Below are positions 1 through 6,599 of a stretch of 11,729 nucleotides of DNA, one piece after another. The notes under the pieces are model-generated. The model made no database searches. It was given only the letters and a program-made list of their open reading frames with translations, and had not been told where the DNA came from. Positions within the stretch are counted from its first letter, which is position 1; each line of letters begins with the position of its first letter. Both the position numbers and the translations under genes were made by a program. Source of the DNA: Methanocella_A sp035319305 (GTDB taxonomy: Archaea; Halobacteriota; Methanocellia; Methanocellales; Methanocellaceae); assembly GCA_035319305.1 (NCBI GenBank), contig DATHCY010000263.1, positions 1-11,729 on the forward strand, written 5' to 3'.

Positions 1-1
1 C

Positions 2-637
2 GCGACAGACTACACCTTCGGATACCAGACGGCTGTCCAGATCGCCAGCGACGCCATCGACCGGCTGCACACCACGGCGAAGAGCCATGATCGGGTCATC
101 GTGTGCGAGATCATGGGCCGGCACGCCGGATGGATGACTACAGATGCTGGCGTTTCTGGCAGCTCGAACTGGATTTTCATCCCCGAGGTCAAGGGCAGCG
201 TGGATGACTGCTGCGACATGCTCAAGGCCAGATACTCTCGCGGGGATCGATACGGCATCATCGCCGTCTCCGAAGGCGCGCTGTTCAAGGACTTCGACGT
301 GGAGGAAGCGTCCAAGGAGACGGACGCGTTCGGCCACGTGAAGCTGGGCGGGGTCGGGAAGGCGCTGGCGAAGGAGATCGAGAAGCGCACAGGGTTCGAA
401 ACCCGGGAAGTCGTGCTCGGACATACCCAGCGAGGTGGCTCGCCGCTGGCCTACGACCGGGTGCTGGGAACTCGCTTAGGCTACAAGGCAGTCGAGATGA
501 TCAAAGAAGGGCAGTTCGCGAAGATGGCTGCCCTGCGAGGGGAAAAGATCGAGGCCGTGCCCATTGAGGAGGCGGTCAAAGAGCTAAAGACGGTACCGCA
601 GAAATATTATGAGATGGCGGAGACGTTCTTCGACTGA
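2..637 (+). CDS. 6-phosphofructokinase, bacterial PfkA type, C-terminal part
   Basis: Phosphorylates fructose 6-phosphate to fructose 1,6-bisphosphate in the cytoplasm (glycolysis). The reading frame is already open at base 2, so the start lies outside the window; 211 codons remain, about two thirds of a usual 320-345 residue enzyme. Visible family motifs are MGRHAGW (bases 113-133, fructose-6-phosphate binding), VSEGA (about 268-282, sugar-phosphate contact) and GHTQRGGSP (about 419-445, the best known PfkA signature), followed by DRVLGTRLG. The wording around the first motif (TFGYQTA, AIDRLHTTAKSH) resembles the actinobacterial group of PPi- or mixed-substrate enzymes. The residues that decide ATP versus PPi (the GGDGS/GGDDS and PKTIDND motifs) lie upstream of the window, so the phosphoryl donor cannot be called. 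Most methanogens that phosphorylate fructose 6-phosphate use an unrelated ADP-dependent enzyme, so a PfkA-type gene suggests ancient transfer from bacteria (inference). Confidence 0.93.
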   Translation, partial: ATDYTFGYQTAVQIASDAIDRLHTTAKSHDRVIVCEIMGRHAGWMTTDAGVSGSSNWIFIPEVKGSVDDCCDMLKARYSRGDRYGIIAVSEGALFKDFDVEEASKETDAFGHVKLGGVGKALAKEIEKRTGFETREVVLGHTQRGGSPLAYDRVLGTRLGYKAVEMIKEGQFAKMAALRGEKIEAVPIEEAVKELKTVPQKYYEMAETFFD

Positions 638-1040
638 ATAATTTTTATGGGATCGGCAGACCGGCGCCGCCTAACTCCCCTGTTTTTCCCCCCAAAACGG
701 TTCTCCTCTCTCGCGTTGTCCTTACAGCATCCGACCTCTTTTCTCGGAAAACGCTACGGTTTACCTGACCCTGGTGGATAAGGCTAACCTGTCGCTGATG
801 AAAAGTGGCGGCAGGTAGGGGTGTCGCCAATACGGATACCGTTACTATTGAGCCGGCAGTGTAAACGGCTTCTTCCCGATATTATCCCGGGTGGTCGTTG
901 AACGTGTCTGTCAAACGCTATCCTCGCTATGATACCAGTTCATGGACGGATTTTGACTTCAGAAAGCGATACTATTGTCCTGAAAAATTCGGGCTGATAC
1001 TTCTATGCTTATCGGGATGAATGTTCAGGAGCCGAACGAG
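638..1040. other. Gene-free spacer after the phosphofructokinase gene
   Basis: About 400 bases with no gene I can support on either strand. A short T-run (ATTTTTAT, about 641-648) directly after the stop codon could end transcription, since archaeal termination often needs only a T-rich tract. Short open stretches exist, such as a plus-strand one ending in TAG near 817, but none has a convincing start, ribosome binding site or family motif. The stretch may hold a decayed gene; I see no RNA gene fold. Confidence 0.5.
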
Positions 1041-1091
1041 CACAACTATTTCATACTGTATTGTATAATACTATAAAGTATAGTAGTTGTG
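1041..1091. promoter_or_regulatory. Dyad-symmetric promoter/operator before the PadR gene
   Basis: A perfect 8-base inverted repeat, CACAACTA at 1041-1048 and TAGTTGTG at 1084-1091, is centred on 1066. Inside it lie ATACT at 1053-1057, ATACT at 1068-1072 and AGTAT at 1077-1081, which make smaller palindromes such as ATACT-ATAA-AGTAT (1068-1081). The likely TATA box (TGTATAAT, 1063-1070) sits at the centre of the large dyad. A protein bound there would compete with TBP, so autorepression by the PadR protein encoded next door is the simplest reading. Symmetry is seen directly; binding is inferred. Confidence 0.6.
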
Positions 1092-1106
1092 ATATGAGGG
1101 ATTACC

Positions 1107-1667
1107 ATGTCCTCCATCGACCTGATTATCCTCGGCCTCCTGCTGAGAAACCCCTGCAGCGCCTACGACCTGGAGAAGCTCATCCGAGACAACCATCTGA
1201 ACTTCTTGGTCAAGATCAGTATGCCAGCCATATACAAGAGCACGGTGAGGATGGCACAGCAAGGGTATCTCGAGGCCGTGACAGCAAAGGATGGGAAGAT
1301 GCCCGAAAAGACGATCTACACCGTCAACACCGCCGGCCACGAATATTTCAGGCGACTGCTTCAAGAGCACTCGGAAAGCCCGATCGGATATCAGTTCGAG
1401 CCCAACACCGTCGTCCTGTGCCTGGACAACGTCGGGAAGTCGGAGGGTCTGGAGGTACTAAGCCGGCTGAAGGAGAAACTGGCAGACGATGCAAAATTTT
1501 TATCGAAGGCGGTGGAGGGCGGCGTCTTCACTCCACCCCTGGGCCGGCTGATCTTCCGACAGCAACAGATGATCAACGAGACGCTACTCATGTGGGTGGA
1601 TGAGGCACGAGCAGAATACGATCACAGCTACGATGACCTCCTTTCCAAACCTCTGGAGGAGATATAG
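1107..1667 (+). CDS. PadR-family winged-helix transcriptional regulator
   Basis: Predicted cytoplasmic DNA-binding protein of 186 residues. The N-terminal winged helix spans roughly residues 1-80: the opening IDLIILGLLLRNPCSAYDLEKLI, the helix ending in SMPAIYKSTVRMAQQGYLE and the wing with KTIYTVNTAGHEYF are typical of PadR proteins. The remaining hundred residues are mostly helical with charged faces, as in the PadR dimerisation domain. The ATG is supported by GAGGG at 1096-1100, six bases upstream. The promoter region is strongly palindromic, suggesting autoregulation. A small His/Met-rich gene starts three bases after the stop codon, so the two were probably one operon. The inducer is unknown; members of this family respond to phenolics, drugs or other small ligands, and nothing here identifies one. 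Confidence 0.87.
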   Translation: MSSIDLIILGLLLRNPCSAYDLEKLIRDNHLNFLVKISMPAIYKSTVRMAQQGYLEAVTAKDGKMPEKTIYTVNTAGHEYFRRLLQEHSESPIGYQFEPNTVVLCLDNVGKSEGLEVLSRLKEKLADDAKFLSKAVEGGVFTPPLGRLIFRQQQMINETLLMWVDEARAEYDHSYDDLLSKPLEEI

Positions 1668-1670
1668 CAT

Positions 1671-2026
1671 ATGAACAGGAAATTCGAGCACATGGGCATA
1701 GCGATGACGGATAAAGAGCATGAAAAATGGCACCGTGAACATGGCGATAGTGCGATGACAGAAGAGCAGCACAAGGCTATGATGAGAAACATGGGCATCA
1801 GCCCGGAGAAGATCGTGAGTGGCACATGAAACACGGACAGCCACCAAAGAACCATGAAATACGGGCCGGCAGAACGGTCAATCCGTTCGCGGTAGGCTTC
1901 GGCTTCGTGAAATACTGCGTAAAGCAGGGATGATTGACGAGGGAAGGAAGCGGACAGACAGCTAAATATTATGCGACCCAGAAGGGCATCACCGAACTAC
2001 GACGGTACAGCATCGAGATCTGCTGA
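1671..2026 (+). pseudogene. Broken small His/Met-rich gene with winged-helix-like C-terminus
   Basis: An ATG at 1671 follows GGAGGAGAT (1655-1663) at the end of the PadR gene and opens a 52-codon frame ending at TGA 1827-1829. The downstream frame starting at GAT 1811 continues the protein: in frame one, MGIAMTDKEHEKWHREHG is followed by a second copy, MGISPEK then DREWHMKHG, split exactly where the frame changes. One lost base near 1809-1811 explains this. The second frame then reads through VNPFAVGFGFVKYCVKQG to a TGA at 1931-1933, where Trp (TGG) would fit, and continues LTREGSGQTAKYYATQKG to TGA 2024-2026. Restored length is about 118 residues. The last 45 residues look like the end of a winged helix (KQGW-L...YYAT-KG--ELRRY). 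Function is unknown; the WHxxHG repeats suggest possible metal binding (inference). A truncated 52-residue product could still be made. Sequencing error is the main alternative, but two independent lesions favour real decay. Confidence 0.72.
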
Positions 2027-2124
2027 TAGAAGACCACCTCGAGATCCCTGATTCGAATCTCAATGACGATCGGCAGTTTTCGGAGAGTCAACCCAATTCG
2101 AAATAATCTGCCCGAATCGCCCCC

Positions 2125-2805
2125 CTATCCGATCAGTCTGGAGAACCTTTGCCTCACGGCGGTCGCATCCCAGTCGTGTCCGTGTGTCGGGTGGATCCTT
2201 TTTGCACCGCGATCAAGGATCTTTTTTAGGCTCGGGCCAACAGATGCGGGGTCCTCAGCGTAGACCGTTATACCGGGCTCGCACTTCAGAACCAAGCTCA
2301 TCAGCAGATCTCCCGTCACGCCGTCCCCATCTGAGGTGACGGCGGACAGCGAGCCCTTCGTATGTCCGGGAGTGGTGAGCACGTCAGCATCCACACCATA
2401 CTCGGCCAAGCTAGTATCCCGATCGATGAGTAGATCCGCCCTTACCGGCTCAGGGCGTTCTTCCAGCCCGAAGCCTGAAAGCATTCTCCCTCTCAAATTA
2501 TAGGGAATGGCCGGAGCGTTCCTCCCGTCCTGCATACATAACGCATCCGGCACGCCCGCTGCCACCGGCACCCCCAGGATTTTTCGGAGCTCCCCAGCAC
2601 TGCCGAAATGGTCGCTGTGCCCGTGGGTAATCAAAATCAGACTCACCTGATCCCTGGATATACCGTTTCTTTCCAGCGCGGCCAGGATCCTACCGGCTTT
2701 CCCTCTACCCCCAGTATCTACGATGATAGCCCGATCGCCCCTCAGTATAAACGATCTGGAAAGGAAGCCCCCTATACCAGCATCTAAGACTTGCGCCCGG
2801 CCCAT
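2125..2805 (-). CDS. Metallo-beta-lactamase-fold hydrolase
   Basis: Cytoplasmic metal-dependent hydrolase of 226 residues; the substrate is not identifiable. The MBL metal ligands are all present: THGHSDH (H61, H63, D65, H66), H148 in TPGHTKGS, D166 in TGDLLM and H208 in HPTHGH. Family members include glyoxalase II-like thioesterases, lactonases and quorum-quenching enzymes; the short length with no extra domain fits the generic class. No secretion signal is seen. The ATG at 2803-2805 has no good ribosome binding site, but an AT-rich TATA-like box (TTTACTATATA on this strand, about 2826-2836) sits about 26 bases upstream, so the mRNA may be leaderless. The gene is divergent from the beta-propeller gene and both promoters share 2806-2936. 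Confidence 0.9.
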   Translation of the reverse strand: MGRAQVLDAGIGGFLSRSFILRGDRAIIVDTGGRGKAGRILAALERNGISRDQVSLILITHGHSDHFGSAGELRKILGVPVAAGVPDALCMQDGRNAPAIPYNLRGRMLSGFGLEERPEPVRADLLIDRDTSLAEYGVDADVLTTPGHTKGSLSAVTSDGDGVTGDLLMSLVLKCEPGITVYAEDPASVGPSLKKILDRGAKRIHPTHGHDWDATAVRQRFSRLIG

Positions 2806-2825
2806 ACCTAGACAATAGCCGTCCG

Positions 2826-2836
2826 TATATAGTAAA
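2826..2836 (-). promoter_or_regulatory. TATA box for the MBL hydrolase gene
   Basis: On the minus strand this reads TTTACTATATA, close to the archaeal TTTATATA consensus. Its centre is roughly 24-27 bases from the ATG at 2805, placing the transcription start at or very near the start codon. No purine-rich ribosome binding site is seen between them. Confidence 0.55.
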
Positions 2837-2905
2837 GATTTGCCCGGCCGTGCCGATCGATCATCATGCCCTGAGGATAGAAACCATCGCCCTGGAAACG
2901 CGACC

Positions 2906-2913
2906 TATAAATA
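2906..2913 (+). promoter_or_regulatory. TATA box that helps choose the propeller gene start
   Basis: TATAAATA lies with its centre about 27 bases before the ATG at 2937. Archaeal transcription starts about 25-28 bases from the box centre, so the transcript would begin at this ATG. That argues against translation from the earlier in-frame ATG at 2850, which would lie upstream of the promoter, and against the one at 2919. Confidence 0.6.
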
Positions 2914-2936
2914 TTATCATGTTCGGACTCAGCTTG

Positions 2937-4094
2937 ATGACCTTTCGCCCGCTTATCCGGCTGATGATGATCACAGCGCTTACCGCTATGGTTGCCGGTC
3001 CGGCGCTGGCAGCTGACACGCAGCGTTACGCCATCACCGAATACCCTCTCCCCGCGAACAGCAGTAACACCAGCGCCATGTCCATCGACGGCAGAAACGG
3101 TGATGTGTGGCTAATCCAGGATAGCCCGCCTGTGCTGTACCGCCTGTCCCGGGAGAACAGCACGTTCGCTAGCTATACGATCAAAGGCTTCGACGGCGCC
3201 GGATTCACCGGCCTGAGCATCGATGACGGCGGTACAGTCTGGTTCGCGGATATGAAGGGCAACCGGGTCGGAGGATACGAACCCGGCACTAACCACACGA
3301 CGACCTTTGAATTCCCAGGGCCGATGGCCCCCTCCAGCGTCATCCGAAAAGGTGATACGATATGGATAGGGTGCAAGGAAGAGATTGGAGAACAGGATCT
3401 GGGGAGCGGCAAGTTCTACGATCACTTCGTCTACAAGATGGACTCATATTTATATGACATCCATATCGATCGGGTGAACAACGTGTGGTTCGTGGAGAAC
3501 CGGGTGAACAAGGTCGGCGCGTACTACCGGATGTACGATAAGACCATCGAGTTCGTGATCCCGACCAACAATTCGTATCCGACATGCCTCGATATCGATA
3601 GTAAGTCGAGGCTGTGGTTTGTGGAGTCAGGGCCGAATAAACTGGGCATGTTTGACATGGAGCAGTTCAATTTTACCGAGTATAACATGACGGCCATAGA
3701 TGGTAAGGTGCCGGTGCTGTCACACGTGGCTGCGGTAAACGACACCGTATGGCTGACCGATGCGAAGAACGACAGGGTGCTTGAGTTCTATCCCCAAGAG
3801 GGCCAGGTCGCCGCTGCAAAGCTTGGTAACGGCACCACGCCGACCTTAATAAAGGCGGGCGTAAATGGGACTTTATGGACCTATGAAGCAGGCAGTAAAA
3901 AGCTTGCTCAGATCAGGATAAGGCCGGAGTTTGGTGACGTAACGCCTACCATTAAGTTAACCCCGGCAGCGTTCACGACCAAGGCGTTTCCATCCCCTTC
4001 GGCATCGGCCGGAATTCCGGGAGAAGCATTGATCCTGACGCTCGCAGCGTTTCTCTATGCCATATGGATAGAACAGGGTAAAAACAAGCGGTAG
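2937..4094 (+). CDS. Exported Vgb/NHL-type beta-propeller protein with C-terminal membrane anchor
   Basis: Predicted cell-surface protein of 385 residues from ATG 2937. An open frame extends to ATG 2850, but the signal peptide (MTFRPLIRLMM, hydrophobic stretch, GPALA with cleavage after about residue 25) and the TATA box at 2906-2913 favour the later start. The body holds seven blade motifs of the type VW(F/L)xD/E...NRVGxY: VWLIQDS, VWFADMKGNRVGGYEP, IWIGCKEE, VWFVENRVNKVGAYY, LWFVESGPNKLGMFD, VWLTDAKNDRVLEFYP and LWTYEAGSKKLAQI. This matches the seven-bladed virginiamycin B lyase (streptogramin lyase) fold, but most archaeal members are of unknown function and I do not claim lyase activity. 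About ten Asn-X-Ser/Thr sequons suggest N-glycosylation outside the cell. The C-terminus is a Ser/Pro/Ala stalk, then GIPGEAL, a membrane segment (about 364-378) and GKNKR, resembling a degenerate PGF-CTERM archaeosortase signal. It converges on the GNAT gene, 11 bases away. Confidence 0.85.
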   Translation: MTFRPLIRLMMITALTAMVAGPALAADTQRYAITEYPLPANSSNTSAMSIDGRNGDVWLIQDSPPVLYRLSRENSTFASYTIKGFDGAGFTGLSIDDGGTVWFADMKGNRVGGYEPGTNHTTTFEFPGPMAPSSVIRKGDTIWIGCKEEIGEQDLGSGKFYDHFVYKMDSYLYDIHIDRVNNVWFVENRVNKVGAYYRMYDKTIEFVIPTNNSYPTCLDIDSKSRLWFVESGPNKLGMFDMEQFNFTEYNMTAIDGKVPVLSHVAAVNDTVWLTDAKNDRVLEFYPQEGQVAAAKLGNGTTPTLIKAGVNGTLWTYEAGSKKLAQIRIRPEFGDVTPTIKLTPAAFTTKAFPSPSASAGIPGEALILTLAAFLYAIWIEQGKNKR

Positions 4095-4124
4095 AACTAT
4101 TTCAACTATTGCTTTTGTTTTTTG
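4076..4124. terminator. T-rich terminators between convergent genes
   Basis: On the plus strand, 4108-4123 reads ATTGCTTTTGTTTTTTG just after the propeller stop codon, a T-tract typical of archaeal intrinsic termination. On the minus strand, CTTGTTTTTACC (about 4077-4088) lies just after the GNAT stop codon. Each tract sits within or beside the end of the opposing gene. No hairpin is needed in archaea; none is obvious. Confidence 0.5.
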
Positions 4125-4552
4125 ACCGCGTAATTCATGCATATGCTGCGCGTTTCAAAGCCCAACGACTTCCAGAACTCGATGCCAACCTTATTCCATG
4201 CCAGCACATCAAGGTCAACGGTAGTTAGCCCGGCTTGCTTGAGCAGCTCCTGAAATGCCCTGTGACCATACCCCTGCCTTCGTCTGTCCCTGCAGATGAA
4301 AAATTGTCTCAGACGGACCGGATCGCTCCGACGATTGATTAGGGCGTATCCTACTACCTCGCCCCCCTCCTCGAAGATATAGGCGGTGTAGCCGGAATGG
4401 ATGAACTCCGACATCCGATCTTTGAGCCCTTCCAGGCTTATCCTACCGCTCCTGTCGTATCCCTCGTCTTCGATCAGCTGCTGGTTGAGTCGTGCCAGCC
4501 GTTCTATGTCCTCGTATTTGCATATCCTGACACGTAACGGTTCATCGGTCAT
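4106..4552 (-). CDS. GNAT-family N-acetyltransferase
   Basis: Transfers an acetyl group from acetyl-CoA to an amine, in the cytoplasm; the acceptor is unknown. At 148 residues it is a single GNAT domain. Motif A is at residues 84-104 (FFICRDRRRQGYGHRAF), with the Q/R-x-x-G-x-G/A pyrophosphate loop as R92-Q93-G94-Y95-G96. The second signature follows as N120 and FWKSLGF (126-132). The upstream strand (EVVGYALI) is also typical. It starts four bases after the taw2 stop codon and its ribosome binding site (AGGGGT, about 4558-4563 on this strand) overlaps that stop, so translation is probably coupled. Being third in a tRNA/ribosome-maturation operon, it could acetylate a ribosomal protein or another translation component, but it lacks enough features to call it RimI. 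Confidence 0.88.
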   Translation of the reverse strand: MTDEPLRVRICKYEDIERLARLNQQLIEDEGYDRSGRISLEGLKDRMSEFIHSGYTAYIFEEGGEVVGYALINRRSDPVRLRQFFICRDRRRQGYGHRAFQELLKQAGLTTVDLDVLAWNKVGIEFWKSLGFETRSICMNYAVKKQKQ

Positions 4553-4556
4553 CCAG

Positions 4557-5435
4557 CTACCCCTCGATCTTTGCGTCCACTACAATGTGCCATACGCCCG
4601 GCGAATATTTCTTTATTTTGATTATATCGAGGATCTTGGCTCTCCGCCCTTGGCTTTTCGCAGCGGCGCCAATATATTCGGCGGGGCGGATATAAAGCAG
4701 CTTTTCTGGCGTGGTTTCATGGTAATGTAAAATGCCGCCGGGCCTGAGGGCACGGATGCCCCAGGGCAGAAACTCGTGGGTGGTGCCCACATAACCCATG
4801 ATGACCCGATCTGCCGCACCACCAGTAGGAGCCTTTTTCCTGCAGTCGCCCAAAATTGGATTGACGATACCTTCGACCTTGTTGAGCCGGATGTTTTCGC
4901 AGAGGTAGCTGTACGATGCGGGATTGATCTCGATTGCATCGATCATCCTGGGTTTCGCATGCACAGCCATGGGCAGGGTGAAGTAACCGATGCCGGCGAA
5001 CATGTCCACGACGTGCTCGCCGCTGCCTAGGGTTGACATCCGCCGACGTTCGTAGAAGTTGCCCTGGCTGAACATGATCTTCGCCGCGTTCAGCTTGTAT
5101 AGCACATAATTCTCCTTATGGATCGTCTCGGTGTCATCGTTTCCGGCGATCTTCTCCACGATAGGCTCCCGGTAATCGCCGGCAATTCTCTTTGTCTCTA
5201 GAACAGTTTTGCAGCGCGGGTACAGCCGCAGGAATGCTTCGCCGATTTCCTTTTTCCGAAGCTGCAGCATATCCGGTACATGCACGAGCAGGACATCGCC
5301 GATCACCTGCCAGCTCTTAGGGATCGCGGCCTCCTCTTCAGGGGTTAGATCTTTCAGAACTGTTTTAAGAGGATTTGTGGGTATCGGTTTTCCCCTATTT
5401 TTTGTCATCATTAGCTTCGCATTATTCTTTCCCAC
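4557..5435 (-). CDS. taw2: tRNA-Phe 4-demethylwyosine(37) aminocarboxypropyltransferase (Taw2-like)
   Basis: Transfers the 3-amino-3-carboxypropyl group of S-adenosylmethionine to C7 of 4-demethylwyosine (imG-14) at position 37 of tRNA-Phe, a step in archaeal wyosine synthesis. The 292-residue protein has the Trm5/TYW2 architecture. Residues 35-135 form the N-terminal region (IPKSWQVIGDVLLVHVP, MFSQGNFYERRRM). A Rossmann SAM-binding domain follows, with VVDMFAGIGYFTLP (142-155) and AIEINP (167-172). In place of the NLP-type motif expected for the m1G37 methyltransferase Trm5, it has DRVIMGY (209-215) followed by GGILHYHE, the form I associate with Taw2; this is the basis for choosing Taw2 over Trm5. 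The start is a GTG at 5433-5435 with GGAGG eight bases upstream. It overlaps the nmd3 end by 14 bases, showing a coupled operon. An alternative start is the ATG pair at codons 9-10. Confidence 0.85.
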   Translation of the reverse strand: MGKNNAKLMMTKNRGKPIPTNPLKTVLKDLTPEEEAAIPKSWQVIGDVLLVHVPDMLQLRKKEIGEAFLRLYPRCKTVLETKRIAGDYREPIVEKIAGNDDTETIHKENYVLYKLNAAKIMFSQGNFYERRRMSTLGSGEHVVDMFAGIGYFTLPMAVHAKPRMIDAIEINPASYSYLCENIRLNKVEGIVNPILGDCRKKAPTGGAADRVIMGYVGTTHEFLPWGIRALRPGGILHYHETTPEKLLYIRPAEYIGAAAKSQGRRAKILDIIKIKKYSPGVWHIVVDAKIEG

Positions 5436-6501
5436 GTTTGTTGCCTCCGGGCAGGATAAAGATCTCCTGGCCGGTTTTAATTACCGGCACTTCCTCGCCC
5501 GGCGCGGCCTTTAGAAATAGGGGCTTTCTGATGGTGACGGACTGATAAGTGTCCGGGTCGAGGATCTGGATCGAATCACCCTCCTCAGAGACGATGATAG
5601 CAAGTCTGGCCCCGGTACGGCTGGCGATCTTTTCCAGTTTCTCATCCTCGGGCGCCGAGGTGCTGTGGCCGGTGGCAAGGTCGATGCCGGAGATGCGCTT
5701 GCCGACTTTTTCCACAAGTACGATCTGGTTCCTCATCTTAACTATATCGCCTGCGATGATCTCGGGTAACCTCACAGCGAAGGTGACGCGGTATACGCCT
5801 TTGCCCCCGACTGCGCCGACAAGCTTGGGAGATTCGAGCAGTGATCCGCCGGTATCATCGACGATGGCCCTGCAGGCCTGTCTGGCGCAAGTATTGGAGC
5901 CCACGTAGACGTCCGCACCTTCCGGCAGCGGGAAGACGTCGGTGATAAAGGCGAGACGATCGCCTGATTTTGCGGCCCTGACAAAGGTGTTCTCAATGAT
6001 CTTCAGGCATCGTTCGACCTCTATCTTTGTGGGGGCCCTGTTTTCGGCTCGGATCTGGATGATGCCCTCATAGTAGCCGCCCGCTATACGGGAACAGATA
6101 TCGCAGGTCTCCTTTCTGATCCTGGCTTCGACCTCCGCAGACGTGGATACCGGACGGCCTTCGATGGCGCCGGTGACCGTCACATGAACCTTTAGGATGT
6201 AAGGGCCGACAAATTCCGGAACCACCGTAATCTGCGGGCCGTCCACCTCTTTGCTGACCGACAGTGCTAGGCGGACGGTCTTAGCGGCAGCCTTCTTCGC
6301 CAGATCCTCGTACTGATCGAGGCTGGTCTGTACCCAAGCTTCACCCACACGGTAGGATGGACATCTGGCACAGATCTTTACGTCCAGAACCTGCGGAACT
6401 TGGAACACCACGTACTTATCCGCGAAGCACGCGTTGCACAGGCCTTCAGCCTCCGTCTCTTTCCCGCACCTGGGACAGAACAGCTTCGATGTTGTCACCA
6501 T
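5422..6501 (-). CDS. nmd3: Nmd3-family ribosome biogenesis protein
   Basis: Archaeal homologue of eukaryotic Nmd3, the adaptor that binds the 60S subunit during late maturation and export. Archaea lack nuclear export, so a role in large-subunit assembly or quality control is inferred. The 359-residue protein starts with two treble-clef zinc sites: C9, C12, C22, C25 (CPRCG...CNAC) and C44, C47 with C133, C136 (CARC...CDIC). The conserved segment GGYYEGIIQIRAE follows (141-153). The C-terminal half holds the beta-rich eL22-like and OB-like region, seen here only as alternating strands. The eukaryotic nuclear export tail is absent, as expected. It is the first gene of the nmd3-taw2-GNAT operon. 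Its ATG has no ribosome binding site; an AT-rich TATA-like stretch at 6521-6534 lies about 25 bases upstream, consistent with a leaderless mRNA. Confidence 0.92.
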   Translation of the reverse strand: MVTTSKLFCPRCGKETEAEGLCNACFADKYVVFQVPQVLDVKICARCPSYRVGEAWVQTSLDQYEDLAKKAAAKTVRLALSVSKEVDGPQITVVPEFVGPYILKVHVTVTGAIEGRPVSTSAEVEARIRKETCDICSRIAGGYYEGIIQIRAENRAPTKIEVERCLKIIENTFVRAAKSGDRLAFITDVFPLPEGADVYVGSNTCARQACRAIVDDTGGSLLESPKLVGAVGGKGVYRVTFAVRLPEIIAGDIVKMRNQIVLVEKVGKRISGIDLATGHSTSAPEDEKLEKIASRTGARLAIIVSEEGDSIQILDPDTYQSVTIRKPLFLKAAPGEEVPVIKTGQEIFILPGGNKRGKE

Positions 6502-6520
6502 GTACTCTAAAAAAGGACAT

Positions 6521-6534
6521 CTAAATACAAATAT
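6521..6534 (-). promoter_or_regulatory. TATA-like element for the nmd3 operon
   Basis: The minus strand reads ATATTTGTATTTAG here, the only strongly AT-rich block before nmd3. Its position about 25 bases from the ATG at 6501 and the lack of a purine-rich site between suggest a leaderless transcript for the three-gene operon. Confidence 0.45.
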
Positions 6535-6599
6535 GTGATGGCAGCAGCTCTTGCAGCCTTCAATGGTGGATCCGTCCGGGCGTTCATTTCATCGTTCGT

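Noticed and set aside
1061..1603. Plus-strand open frame of 180 codons overlapping the PadR gene
   Set aside because: Its composition (Arg/Pro/Gly-rich, no motif) is that of an out-of-frame shadow; the overlapping frame has a ribosome binding site and a recognisable PadR fold.
1931..1933. In-frame TGA as a selenocysteine codon
   Set aside because: The context (KQG-stop-L, winged-helix end) fits a lost Trp, no redox motif surrounds it, and the same gene also carries a frameshift.
2059..2077. A GATTCGAATC palindrome resembling a tRNA T-loop
   Set aside because: The flanking bases do not pair into a T-arm and no acceptor, D- or anticodon arm could be found upstream.
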